Below, piece after piece: positions 12,868 to 25,299 of a stretch of 64,000 nucleotides of DNA (within the stretch, counting starts at the first letter, position 1; each line of letters opens with the position of its first letter). The notes under the pieces are model-generated. The model worked only from the letters and a program-made list of their open reading frames with translations, was not told where the DNA came from and did not search any database. Position numbers and translations under genes: made by a program. Source of the DNA: Platerodrilus igneus (Eukaryota; Arthropoda; Insecta; Coleoptera; Lycidae); assembly GCA_036346225.1 (NCBI GenBank), contig JARFIW010000453.1, forward strand, positions 62,001 through 126,000, read 5' to 3'.

Positions 12868-13380
12868 GGCGACTCTAACGCCGGTATATAACCTATACAG
12901 ACCACGTTTTTACCGGATGATGCAATCGCAATGCCTATGTCAATTTACATGAACATTTTAGGTAATCTTCAAATTACTTACGTTATATGTATGTCTCGCA
13001 ATCTCTCATTTCAGGTTTCACCACGTGGGATAGTTTTCGTAGTTCGCCAGGTTGAACATTAAATTATTATCCATTGGTGATCTTCTTATTGCTTCTTGTA
13101 GGGGGTTTGAAGGAAATAGGTAGCGGATACGATAAAGTAAGGGAAGATATAAGGAAACTACATACCTTCTTTAAAAACTACACCACACTTCCACATTTGT
13201 TGATTCGCCCATTTCCAGTTACTTATTACCGCGTCCTCGACTCGCGCACTTCCGCATTTCTTTTGCGCAGACTCAACCGTCACCAACGGCGGAAGTTAAC
13301 GTATCATTTCAAAAATGCGCGGCAATTAATCTACGATGTATCTCTTAACCTATAACATGATTCATGGCCATTTTAGCATT
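12868..13380. repeat. Dispersed module of about 510 bp, copy 1
   Basis: It starts ggcggcgactctaacgccg, then tatataacc, and ends around a stretch before aacctataacatgattc. The module recurs at 19663-20165; its 3' three quarters recur at 20262-20590, and its first 95 bp at 60322-60412. Other landmarks are caccacgtgg, gggtttgaaggaaataggtag and caccaacggcggaagtta. It is likely part of a larger element; the TATATAACC near its start resembles a TATA box but no coding role is visible. Confidence 0.7.
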
Positions 13381-14290
13381 AACAATCGCAGCCAAGCAAG
13401 CCATAAAAGAAAAAAAATCTTAAAAAAGGAGAAACTTCTAGCACAGTAGGCACTTAAAGTCTAGAGCCTTACTTACATATGAACTAACTCACACTCTACT
13501 AAATGTTTATTTTAGAGCCACCTGGTTTGTCCATCCGTTAACGCGTCTTGCGAGTAACCAGAAAACGGAATGTGTAGTCCCAAGATTATCGAAGTACATC
13601 TATAAATGCACACACGAGTCTTAGATGTGGCGCAGTTATAATCGACAGCACAAATTTGTCGGAGTGCACGAAACACTTTACTACAACTAAATTTAAGTGC
13701 GACAAGTCGCTTAACATTACTACAATAACCAAAGGCTAACTTTACAGTTTTTGAGTGCACAAAAACATCAGCATCGGCAAGAAAATGCCCAAATTTTAAA
13801 ATACCCAAGAGAGCAAGTTACTATACATTTTGACAATTTTTTGTGTTGGTACTCTGGCTTAATAAACAGTACACATCAAAACTTTTTGATGACATAGTTG
13901 TGAGTTAACAAATTTACCAACAGTATTATCTTACTAACTTTTTACATTTCTAACCTATCAAATTACGTCGCTACCATCGGGTTAGCTTCTTCACTCAATA
14001 CTCAAAAATTGCCTACGTCTGATCATAAATACCAAACGTTTGGTCAGCAAAAGAAAGTAAAACAAAGCCTCAAGTTATTACCAAGGATAATAGGTAAGAT
14101 AGAGATGTTAATATAAAACTAGATAACAATAGATGGATCCGAAACGTCCCAGTACGCCAACACATGCTACAATTATAAGCTTTAAAAATATAGTGTAGAT
14201 TTTCCCAGCTGACCAAGTCGTTTTGTTCTCCATCGTAGAGATACAAAAGAGAGTAGCTCCGCAAAGTATAGTTTATTGACATGAAATATT

Positions 14291-14328
<38 letters not shown>

Positions 14329-15246
14329 GCATACCTATAAATTAATTAAATAACTAAAGGACATATATTAATCAAAATCTAAAATTTTTGTTTCTGTCAA
14401 GTCAACATTTTACCTCAGATTTTATATATACTATGATCTGTTTATCTTAAATTTTATAAAGATATTATCTTTGTAAAACACTAATTATAATGAAAGCTAA
14501 TATTTTGTAAGCCTCATTATGTAATGTAACCAATTTTAACACCAGATGTACTAGGCCGCCCCCTATAATAATAGGTAGAAGTATCCGTAACGTTTAAATT
14601 AGGTCCGAAATCAGGTAAGGGTCAGTCGGGGTAAGCGTACGAGAGAGTGCGGCACGTGATAAAAACGCGTGTCGGTTGTTCTAGAACCCAGTTAATTTGT
14701 GAACTTTGCATTGCAAATAAATTATCCGTAGGAGTGTGGCAGTGATAGTTTGATGCTAATGAGGATCAGTTGGATTGTACTTTACAGATAAGTTATAGTT
14801 GTAGTATTGTTTCTTTGTTTGTTTTTTTTAATGGCAACGCCGCTGGCTACATAGTAGTTACGGTGCGTGCTGCATTTGTTTTATTTAGCTGTGTTTGTTT
14901 CTTTATTTTGTGACATTGGTTACAATTCATTAAACTACATAAATCCATCTACGAGTTATTATTACATATCCACAGCTTGTAACAGGTAAAAACTTAAAGG
15001 ATCACGAAAATACCACATGAGAGGGTTGTCGCTAGCCTGGGCCAACATCTGCAAGGGCAACCACTCGTTTCCGCACCTCCTGGAATTTCTGAGCTTTTGG
15101 AGGGAACTGATTCACAGTTTATGTAGAATTTATCTATATTTTAGTTATGCCTGTGATCAAGCTTTAAATAAAAGCGAAAATTTAGGCTATAAAAAAGAGT
15201 TTTCTTCAATACACCAGCTGACCTATAACCTGCAACATTAAACAAA
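13381..15246. other. No gene seen; contains a TA microsatellite
   Basis: There are scattered short ORFs without recognisable motifs. A (TA)n run lies at about 14294-14335 and a second at 15248-15270. Confidence 0.5.
14294..14335. repeat. (TA)n microsatellite
   Basis: An uninterrupted AT alternation of about 40 bp. Shorter runs lie at 15248-15270 and 17272-17290. Confidence 0.95.
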
Positions 15247-15283
15247 TATTATATATATATATATATATACACTTATATATAAA

Positions 15284-15795
15284 TACAATGTCAGCGGCCA
15301 CGTGCGGATGCCGGCGGCACCGCATGATCTATCGAAAGATTTCGAGAGTCGTGATCTAGGTGTCTATGAAAACCCGCCGCGCGACCACACGGTGGCTAAC
15401 AGCTTCTGGGTAGAAGAGAATAGAAAAAGGGCTCGCGTTGTGCAACAGCGATAGAAAAACAGCCAATATGGTCAGTAGTCCGGAGTGGGGAAATAATCAA
15501 TTCTTATGTGATAAACGAGTGTTCCGGGACAAGGACAGGCCTACCGAAGGAAGAATAAGGTGGAAACTGAGACAGCAGGATAAGAAAAAAGTAAAGTTTT
15601 GGACGAGCGTCCGAGTGAAGGTAGAGAGTTGTCCTTGTTAAACGCAGATCGGTCTGAGGGACAACCTGTTGTTAATCAGACAAATTAACACACAATAGCT
15701 TAAAAAATTACTAGACTCCTGATGAGAACTAGGACGATCATCTTCTTAACGAGCGCATCCACTGCGATAAGAAGATCAAACAAAAAAAAAACAAA
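15284..15795 (-). repeat. LTR-like repeat shared with 54390-54985, opposite orientation
   Basis: The reverse complement follows 54393-54985 through many landmarks: cttatcg-agtggatgc, acaactctctacctt, cttatcc-gctgtct, cttgtcccggaacac and, near the outer end, the -accgtgtggt- region. In both places it lies downstream of an Mdg3-like integrase tail on the same strand. It is therefore probably 3' LTR or 3' UTR of that family. The (TA)n run at 15248-15270 abuts it. Confidence 0.6.
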
Positions 15796-15799
15796 AAAA

Positions 15800-17545
15800 A
15801 TTAAGGTACATCGCCCACGATTATCTATTAATACAAAAGAAATAAAGGATTCTGTATAAACAAGCAAAAAGAAATTAAATTCAGAGTTACTATTTTACAC
15901 CAAACAATTTTATTCTGCGGACAATTTAGGAATCTAGATACGAAGTGAGCATCTCGTATTTACACAAAATAAAACTAATCAGTAGCAAATAAAACTGTGA
16001 GATCTTTTGTTAAGTGGTTTTAGCATTTCACCAAGTACTTTTTATAATGTAACTAATTAGTAATGCGAATAAACGTGTGCGTTCTTTTGACAAGCATCTT
16101 TAAGAATAGTACACCGCACCCGTAGAGCGATGGTATCGATTAGCGGCCACAAACAATAGTTCTCCGATATAACGTTTCTACACCAAACGTTGATAGGGAA
16201 TATGCCATTGACACACACAAAAGAAAACGAGTTGCATACCAGTAGGTGTCCAGATACTTAGCTTGCAAACCGTTGGGGGGAGTCTACACAGGAACGCCAT
16301 GGTCGTCAGCATACAGTTACTCTGATACTATAATTGCTACAGCGGTCTACGGACAAAAGTAGTCGGTCTACAGATAAAAGCAGTTGTTCTACATAAAGAA
16401 TGAATCCATTTGGCCTCCAGCTAAAAAAGCGAATACGCGCAGGACACCTCTCCTAGTTGTCAAACAGAAACACGTAAATCGCTTTGAAAATACGGTGACG
16501 AATAAATGTAGAAAATATTTCGACGTACAAGCTGTAGAATCATATTTAACAATGGTTCAAACAACACGGAGTCGAACTGCAAATCCTAGCTTATCGAAAC
16601 GCGGTAAAACTGAAGAACCCGGCTTATATCGGATAGTGCGCGACCTTATTTCAACAAGTCGTTACATTGGAACAACAGAGGAAACCATTATACGGCGATC
16701 ATAAGATATACCAAGATAGCGGGTACCTAAAAACAAGATATAATTATTTACTTGTAGCATAACTTGTCGTTTCGAAATAAATGAGTTCAAAATGAAAACT
16801 TGTAAAAGCATATTTATTATTGTAAACAGGATGTTATTGAAGAATTTAAGAGATTACGGGATATCTAAAACAAAGCATAGACTATTTAATTTATAGAATA
16901 AATTTTCGTTGTAAAAGGGAAAGGGGATTTGAGATAAGGAGTTTATTCGAAAGCGTGTTTATTACTAATTATGTTGAAAATCAACGTAACTTAACAGAAG
17001 ACAAAAAAACAAATAATGATAAAGAAGAAAGTGGGCGACTGTAATAATTCAGAAAAAAACACATGGAATAGAAACTCCTAGTTTTGCAACTGCGAATATG
17101 GACTGTTCCTTACAGAGACATAGGCCGCGGATCCTATGTGTATCCAAAGAAAAAAGCATCCACTAAATATCAGCTAAAACAAATTATAACGATTCAATGA
17201 GTTACTCCGACCAAATTTATGACAATCACCACGAAACTAAAGAACGTAAGATAAATGCTAAAAAACAAAATAATATATATATATATATAATACAGAAAAG
17301 GTGCTAGGATTGATTAGATGAAGCAAAAGATTGACATTGGGGAACCTAGATAATAAATAGACATGTGACTGACAATAAATTCAAGGGAAGAATTAATAGC
17401 CAGTAAAAAGATAATTAAAATGAGGTAAATAAGCCAAAAGTGTAAAAGGTAAATGCTGTATGAGAAAAGAAACGAATAGATAAAACTAACAAATTCGAGC
17501 GGGAACAAAAACATTTGGTAGACCATTAAAGAAATGATACGCGAA
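15800..17545. other. Non-coding or unrecognised sequence
   Basis: It contains one 106-codon open frame (16384-16704, +) with no family I know and no other support. A short TA run sits at 17272-17290. It lies between the gypsy derivative and the LTR-like block, so it may be an insertion into that element. Confidence 0.35.
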
Positions 17546-17549
17546 AAAA

Positions 17550-19760
17550 TTAATTAGCATTTGGGTCAGCAGAGAACGGTTTAAGGTCTTTGATATGCCA
17601 CCTTCCTTAACGTTTTCCTTCGGTGTCATGGAGTTCATAGATAAGTGGACTAATGACACGAGTAACTTGATATAAAATGAATTTTGTAGCTAATTTCAAA
17701 GAGAATTTTTTAGTAACATCAGATAAGACATAATTTTTTTCCAAACTTGCTCACCTAAAGGAAAATAAATATCTCGTTTTCGAAGATTATAATGATCTTT
17801 ACTTTTTTCGTAGAATTTTAATATTTTTTTTCTAACATCATTGAAAATAGGAGGTAATTATTGTTAGTCTTCATCCCAGCGTACTTTTTCGTCAAATTCA
17901 ATTACGTTAGTATCATCCGGAACTGAACCGTAATTACTACCATCAACTAGCGTGTATCTTCCAAAAACAAGAAATGAGGGAGTGAATTGGGTTGCTTTAT
18001 GTTTAGATGTACGCAAAGCTTGAGCGATTTTAAAGATAGTTTTATCCCACCTAATATGGTCTTCAATTGAGATATTAAAAGAGATTACGTTTTCATTAGG
18101 CCCCTGGGTACGATTTTTTATTTCATTCCATAGGCAGTCATATATCCATGAGGTAAAAAGTCACGTTTTAAACAAGTAACTAATTCTATCCAGGTAGAAA
18201 TTTGGTTTCGTATGTTCCTGTACCAAATCAAAGCTGAGCCAGCTGAGCCCCTGCTGAGGCAAATAAATCTTGGTCTGTACAGTTACGTGAGGTCTTAAAA
18301 GCGTTTACGCGATCTAAAAATGACATTAAAGAAATTTGCGAATCGAATCCCGAAAAAGAAATTCCCCATTTATAAACTGGTATAGATTTCAGAGGCAAGG
18401 TAGTAGGTTGCTAAATGGTAAGATTAGAAAAAGCAGAAGACAAATTTACATCTGAATTCAAGTTAAGTTTTTCGAGAATGACAATTTCAATTAAGAGAAC
18501 GTCAGATAAGGAAGTTTGCTTGGTTTTATTAGCCTGTACATTCTTAAGTAATGATAACAAGTTTAAATGTTGCTTTAAATGTATTATACGAGAGCTGATA
18601 CGTTTTAGTTCTAAATCGGAAGGTGTTGGAGTGGTTCGATAATAAATACTATTAATGTCATCTAGAGATTCTTTGATCTAGAGAACATTTTGTTTTAGGT
18701 CTGAAGGTAATGTACGAGAAATTAGTTGTCCGTCAGCTTTCTGTGCTAGTACAGCTAATTACAAACGCCTGTCGTTCTGGTTAGACGATGGTTGAATACC
18801 TCGTGATTGAAGTTCAAAGCTAGTTGCAAGAGATTTAAGGTGTAATGAATTCATCGTGCTACTATGTTTAGGAAATAAATATACCAAGATAAGTTTAAAG
18901 CAAATAGACAAAAATAGTTTCTAAGAAAATAAATTAAATTTAAAAAAAAAAAAAGAAAACTGTAAAATAGAGTTATTTATTCAAATTATAAGAAAAGGTT
19001 TAACGAGTGCCAAATAGAGGTAATATAGTAGTGATACTAGAAATTTAGAACTGAAAAAATAAGTTTTAATAATCTAAAAAAATCAAGTCAAGATAGGTAT
19101 TTAACCAAATAGTGCGGTTTCAAGAATTTTAAAATGAGAAATGGCAAATAAAGCAACTAAAGTGATAAAGTATCTATGAATATAAAACAATACTTACTGA
19201 AGAAATAATCTATATCCAAAGGAAAATATTTCAGTTTAATTACAAATTAAGTAAGGTTAGATAGTGACTACCAAACACATTTCAAATATAATTAACACTG
19301 TTTTTGTAAGGGAAATTTAAATTGCATTAATTTTAAAATGGTATAATCAAGGTAAGCAGAAAGTAAACAAATAATTATTTAAAGCGACAGTTACAACAAC
19401 AGTTCAATTGACATACAGCTAATGGCAGAGCTGCCAACAACATAAGGTAGATATAACTAGAGGTAACTATAATTTGGTGGTTGCCTAATTAAATTTTAGA
19501 AGTCACTAGAATTCAAACCTTTTAATTACAAATAATTGAGTGAAGAAACCAATTTTTCAAAAGTATTATTTTAGGAGCTAATAACTTACAAGTTATAATG
19601 AAGATTAGTTACAAAACGATTTTAAATTTCAACATAACACGCAAAAGCGCCATTGTTATTATTTGGCGGCGACTCTAACGCCGTTATATAACCTACACAG
19701 ACCACGTTTTTACAGGATGATGCAATTGCAATGTCTATGTCAATTTAGATGCACATTTTA
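17550..19760 (-). mobile_element. Gypsy (Mdg3-like) deletion derivative: gag fused to integrase tail, copy 1
   Basis: On the minus strand, gag begins with Met at 18854 and runs to about 18086, with KSIPVYKWGISFSGFDSQIS and SRNCTDQDLFASA. It is then followed in the same frame by the integrase tail (IFKIAQALRTSK, FTPSFLVFGRYT, VIEFDEKVRWDED) down to about 17550. Protease, RT, RNase H and the integrase core are missing; the junction lies at 18077-18086 (ATCTCTTTT on the minus strand). Gag contains stop codons, including one in ...NVL(stop)IKES and one in SNLTI(stop)QPTT. Both also occur in the copy at 58600-60412. Similarity to that copy extends to about 19757, where the minus strand starts TGTGCATC, a possible LTR start. 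Confidence 0.8.
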
Positions 19761-20690
19761 GGTAATGTTCTAGTGTTCAAATTACTTATGTGATATGTAT
19801 ATCTCGGAATCTCTCATCTCAGACTTCACCACGTGGAATGGTTTTCGTAGTTCGTCGAGTTGAACATCAAATTATTATCCGTTAGTGATCCTCTAATTGC
19901 TTCCTGTAGGGGATTTGAAGGAAATAGGTAGCGGGTACAATAATTTAAGGAGATATATAAGGAAACTACATATCTTTTTTAAAAACTACACCGCACTTCC
20001 ACACTTGTTGATTCGTCCATGTCCAGTTTCTTAATGCCGCTTCCTCAACTCGCGCACTTCCGCATTCCTTTTGTGCAGACACAAACGTCACCAACGGCGG
20101 AAGTTAGCGTATCATTTCAAAAATTCGCGGCAATTAACCAAGGAAGTATCTCTTAACCTAAAACATGATTTGGCATGTAACAACAGACTGGACTCGACAG
20201 ACGGATCGAAGAAAGTTTTGTTCGCAGTCTACGTAAGTCCATCAATAGAGCTAAAAAAGAACGTGGAATGGTTTTCGTACTTCGTCGGGTTTAACATCAA
20301 ATTATTATCCGTTAGTGATCTTCTAATTGCTTCTTGTAGGGGATTTGACGGAAATAGTTAGCGGGTTCGATAAGGTAAGGGGAGATATAAGGAAACTACA
20401 TACTTTCTTTAAAAACTACACCGCACTTCCACACTTGTTGATTCGTTCATGTTCAGTTTCTTAATGCCGCTTCCTCGACTCGCGCACTTCCGCGTTCATT
20501 TTGCGCAGACTCAACCGTCACCAGCGGAAGTTAGCATATCATTTCAAAAATTCGTTGCAATTAACCTAGGAAGTATCTCTTAACCTAAAACATAATTTGG
20601 CATGTAACAACAGACTGGATTCGATAGACGGATTGAAGAAAGTTTTGTTCGCAGTCTACGTAAGTCCATCAATAGAGCTAAAAGAGAACT
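19663..20690. repeat. Dispersed module copy 2 with internal tandem duplication of about 425 bp
   Basis: 19663-20165 matches the module at 12868. From 20262 (gtggaatggttttcgta) the sequence repeats what began at 19836, so about 19836-20261 and 20262-20690 are tandem copies with small differences. Each ends with the same transposase-coding stretch (fragments readable as SLRKSINRAK). This shows that the module and the transposon became joined before the duplication. Confidence 0.75.
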
Positions 20691-21110
20691 AGGATTACCC
20701 TACCCAACTGTATGAAAAGTTCTGAGATGACGTTTGCTGTACAAGCCCTACCGATTACAACTTCTGCAGGCTCTCAAGCCTAATAACAAAGAGAAGCGTT
20801 TTGAATTTTATGACTATGTGCTACAAATGATGGAGGATGACGCGTTTCTACGGCGTATAATTTTTAACGATGAAGCGACCTTCCACCTTAATGGAAAATT
20901 CAACAAACACAATGTTCGCATATGGGGTTTGCAAATTTCACATTTAACCTACCGCGTAGATGTTTGCCGTGTAGCAAACGGTGGACACATTGAACATTTA
21001 TAATAGATTAAAAAAACTTTAAAACTTTTTCTTTTCATTGGTATAACGATTATTCATTTTGGATTTGTTCTTTAATAAATATGAATATTTAAAAATGAAT
21101 AAACCTGTAT
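20640..21110 (+). pseudogene. Tc1/mariner-superfamily transposase, internally deleted, with 3' terminal repeat
   Basis: Transposase would cut and paste the element through a DDE/D core. From about 20640 the frame gives SLRKSINRAKREL, then after two stops LLYKPYRLQLLQALKPN; the open part 20734-21003 has FLRRIIFNDEATFHLNGKFN and NVRIWG. FNDEATFHLNG carries the first catalytic D. The frame then jumps straight to the C-terminus (LTYRVDVCRVANGGHIEHL), so the rest of the core is deleted. The element ends near CCTGTA at 21104-21109, next to TA, matching the TACAGG end at 12391. Its end lies about 58 bp before the start codon of the host gene. Confidence 0.85.
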
Positions 21111-21167
21111 ATAATTTCTGTTTTTTTAATGTTTTAAACTTAGTAGTACGTAAACAAGACAACAGAA

Positions 21168-24100
21168 ATGAGAACTAGAAGCTTTTGCCGCCGTACCATT
21201 CCCGAAAAACAATTCAAGGATTTTCCATACAAGTAAGTTGAAAAATTAATATGTATTTCAAACTGCTAATGTAGATTTTAATACAGGAGAAAAACAAAAC
21301 CGGAAAAAAACTTATCCCTTTTGAACTGGAGTTGTAACCAAAATGAGCGGGACGAGGCCTACACTGTAGACAATCTAATTAAGCACGAAAATTGTGCTCC
21401 AGAAATCATTAATGTGGTAAGCAACATATAATGTTTATATTCGACACGAGAATTCTATTTTAGGATAAAATCGATTTTGAAAAAATGATGAACAACGTGT
21501 TCAGTATTGTAAATGAAGAAGTTCAGTACCTTCAGGACTATCTTAATATATTTAAAAAAGTGCCAAATACATATCTGTGTTACAGTAATGAAATAAGCAC
21601 TGCTGTAGAAAATTTAAAAGCTATAAAAGAAAGAATATTTCTTCAAGAGGGCTGTATAACGTTTGAGAAATGCTATTTAGCTATACATGAACTTCTCAAT
21701 TTCAAACAAAGTTTTAAAGTTATTAAAAGTAACATAAATGAATTTTTTGAAACGTCGTTGAAAAAATTGTTCGATAGTAAAGAGATTCTTGAAAGTTTCA
21801 CTAATGCTCTGCAGGACGAAACTGAGGAAGAATTAAATGTTTCTGGAGATCTACAGATAACCATAGGTAGCCTAAGAGATTTTTACAAACGAGAACGCGA
21901 AGGTTTACAAATAGACCCACTTGCACTAAAAAATCAATTGTTAAAAGATCAGGAAGCACAAGAAGAAGGAACATATTCGGGTTTTTATTTTGTTTCCAAA
22001 CATAATGAGCCTTTGTATTCGGAGAGTGATCGTTTTGAGACCACTTGTAGACTATCTAATAATCCAAATAAACTACCTGGAGATTTATTGGCTTCGACTT
22101 TAGATTGTAGTTTAGGGCAAACGACTGGTATCGGTTTCAATGAATCAAAATCGCAAAAATGCCTGTTACATACAAACAGCATGACAAATGAAAAGGTATG
22201 CGCACTTGTAAAAGATATACAACTTTGTAAAAGAAAATATATTGACTGCAAAAGAAACCATCTTAATTTGCAACGCCAGATTGCTGATTGGAAAACACAA
22301 ATTATATCAATTTTGAATATGAAAATGAAGAGATTGCAATATGAATATGAAAAATGCCAACACTGCTACACTGATAATCTTGTTTCAAGCATACCATTTA
22401 ATACAATTTTTGATATAATTAAAGAAACTGACCTACTAAATTACAAGGTGGACGGCTACGTGAAAGAACAGCGCTTCAGTCCGGAGATAAATGAAGACGA
22501 GTTTTGGAAAAACGTAACCAAATATAAAGAAAATCTGGACAAATTAAAAAACTACAAAACGCACGAGCAGATGTTCAAATATTCTGAGTTAATAAAAGAA
22601 ACTGAAATGTTAAAGCTGTACTACGAAAAATCTGTGGTGCATATAATAAATGTGTTACATATTAAAACAAAAGCTGTGATTGAACAAAATAGTCAACGAG
22701 CTGCAACCGACCGTATTGAAACACGAAATAGAAGTATTGATGCACTAAGCAGATATGTTCAAGAAACAATTAAACATTTACATTATAATCGTTTAATAGG
22801 ACAAAATTTGATCATCGATTCTGTGATTTACAATAACTTAAAAATTGTTCTGGATAATAGTAATACTAAATTGGAAAGTTTACAAGATCAGCTACATAAC
22901 GCAAATGCTACTATAATAAATAAAAATGATAAAGAAGTATACGAATATTTAACGCAAATTCAGTACGATCTGCAGGATATAACTGTTACAATGCAAAATA
23001 AAGTAATAAATGCAGTCACAGTATCTAAAGATTATATTACCAATATGGAGATGGAAATTTTTCAAAATCATTTGAAGTTTGTAGAAAACATAGTTTCCAT
23101 AGAAGAGAATAGTATAAAGGAATCGGAATTACTAATTACAGGCTTAGTTAAAGGTCATTCCTTGGTACCATTTCCATTATTATTAAAAACTGAGGAACCT
23201 TTAAAAAACTCCAAAGATAAATTAATTAATCTCCACCAGTATATAAAAAAAGCTAATGACAACAACCAACATTCTAATAAATCAAATGAAGATTTTGCCA
23301 AAGTCAATGAAAGTTTAATGGACTACATGAAGCATAAATCGGAAGCAGATTCAACTATACAACTTCATTTTAGGGATACCATAAATCAGTTTTCTAAAAG
23401 ATACTTACTGAATCAACTGCGAACTATAAACCAAAATTTTGTGGAACTGGAATTCCATATTAGCACAAAGTATTCTTTAATTAAAGAATTAGAAATTGAT
23501 GTTATTTTAGATAGCGATACACAGAAGAGCATGGTTCTTCCAGAGGCGCTAACAACAACGGCAGAATGTAAGCTGATGGAAGCAGTTAATAAATGGAAAG
23601 TGAGTTTAGCCGAATACTATACCAAACTTACAAAATTAATAGATATGAATCTAGATGACATTTTAAAGCAAGCAAAAACTACTTGCAACACTTTTCTTAC
23701 ACAAGCCACTAAATTTAAAATGGCACTCGATGCTGCTTTCGAAAGAAGCTTAAAAAATCAGTTTACAGAACTTACGCAAACCGTTTCAAAACAAAAAACT
23801 AAAATAAATGAACTACAAGAGAATATTAATGGTGCGTTTGCCGTTCTTGATCTCTTTTATAAAGAACTAAATAGCTCTGGGTTTTTATCAAAGGTCGCTT
23901 TTGTACTTTGGAGCTACGTTTCATCAAAAAATGAACAAACCCTTGCCAAAAGATTGCAAAATATAGTTTTGTTTACGAATAACGCAATAGGTAAACTAAA
24001 AACGTTAGAAAATGAGATCCTACGAACAAGTGGAAGTATTGCATCACTACAAGCAGAGAAATTGGATGCACAGCAAAATTTCAGTAACAAAGAGGCGCAA

Positions 24101-24811
24101 TATAAAGAATTGTTGGACGAGAAATGCAAGCTAATTGAGAGGTTGCAACAAGACCATGATAACTTAATGGAAACGTCAACGAAACAAAATGAAATACAAC
24201 GACTATCAATAATAGAGAAAGAAGAAACAATAGTTACACAAGGTGCTAAACTGGAGAAACTACAGGAACAATTACAAACAATCCAGATAGAATACGAAAA
24301 ATCCTGCCAGATTGTAGAGGAAAGTAAAACTAAGATTAAAGACCTGGAAGACACCATAGTTGCCTATAAGCAGGAGTTGATAAACTCTGCAAAGGCGAAT
24401 GAAGTCAGAAGGAGCGCCTCTGCCAAATATAGTGATGCGATTCACACAGGAAATACAAGATTGCTAGAGAGCTTACAAAAAATGAACTCAAAGATTGTTA
24501 ATTACTGCTTACAACTTACGATTAAGGAACTCGAGGCGAAGTTTGAACATTCCCACATTCAAAATTCCCTTAATCGAATTAAAAGTATCGAAGAACAGGC
24601 TAGATCTTATGAGGAGCGCATAAACAATTTTAATGGCTTATCTAGCGATAAAGAATATCTAAGTCTAAATGAAAATTTGTTACGATGTCTTGTAGGTTTT
24701 GATAACATTAGTAGTAAAGATAAGAATGAGATCATTTTAGAACGGCGACGAGCACTTACTTACGTGTCGGATCTACACAAGTTGCTGGAAGCAAAATGTA
24801 AAGGAACTTGA
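21168..24811 (+). CDS. Long coiled-coil protein, host gene, three exons
   Basis: The exons are 21168-21232, 21287-21416 and 21464-24811. Introns of 54 and 47 bp begin GTAAGT and GTAAGC and end ACAG and TTTTAG; the joined frame is open throughout and gives about 1180 residues. The third exon alone is open from its first codon, with a Met at 21485, but the upstream exons extend it by 72 residues. The start at 21168 is the first Met of the open first exon (MRTRSFCRRTIPEKQ). The protein is rich in K, E, L, N and Q with long heptad-like stretches, strongest in the last third (residues about 780-1080). It has no signal peptide, membrane segment or enzyme motif that I can see. A structural role in cytoskeleton, centrosome, kinetochore or Golgi tethering is typical of such proteins but nothing here decides. 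It is the only long uninterrupted gene in the window. Confidence 0.85.
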
Positions 24812-25299
24812 GCGTTTTTCTAATCTATCTAGATAAGCTATTGAAATATAGTAATTAATGACGAAAAAACAAATTTAAGGTTATCCAAATCTAGAATTAG
24901 TTTTCATTTGTAAATATACTTTTATAAATATTAATTTGAAAAACATTATTCGAAAACTTAGTTCATTGTAATATTGTGAAACTGGATAAAATAGGATGAT
25001 GGTACATTGAATTAAAGCAACGACATGAAGACTCGCTTCTAACTTGCATGCTATTTTAAAAGATCCCCAAGACTAACTCAGTTGAGTGAAGGCGCACAAA
25101 GACTAATGATTGTTGTAAACACCAAAACGATAAATAAAAATAGTACTATTTGCTCGTTATTTATTTTTAATATCTAAGTAATAAAGGTTATGTTCCTTAA
25201 TCTCAATCTGATCAAGAATCGTAAGACACTTGGATATTTTCAACCATTTACGAGTAAAACATGATAAAATATACACAACGACTTAAAACAGTAATATAT
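24812..25299. other. 3' flank of the coiled-coil gene
   Basis: No further coding sequence. AATAAA at 25133-25138 is a possible polyadenylation signal, about 320 bp after the stop codon. The AT content makes chance matches likely. Confidence 0.35.

Noticed and set aside
15438..15641. Frame similar to one at 54577-54804, at first taken as a conserved small protein
   Set aside because: Both lie in the same LTR-like repeat and differ in length and flanks; no sign of selection on a protein.
18415..18642. 75-codon plus-strand frame, also found at 59074-59301
   Set aside because: Repeated only because the gypsy derivative is repeated; the minus strand encodes gag there.
23914..24357. Minus-strand frame of 147 codons inside the coiled-coil gene
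   Set aside because: A mirror of a K/E/L/Q-rich coding stretch; it has no motif and no exon context.
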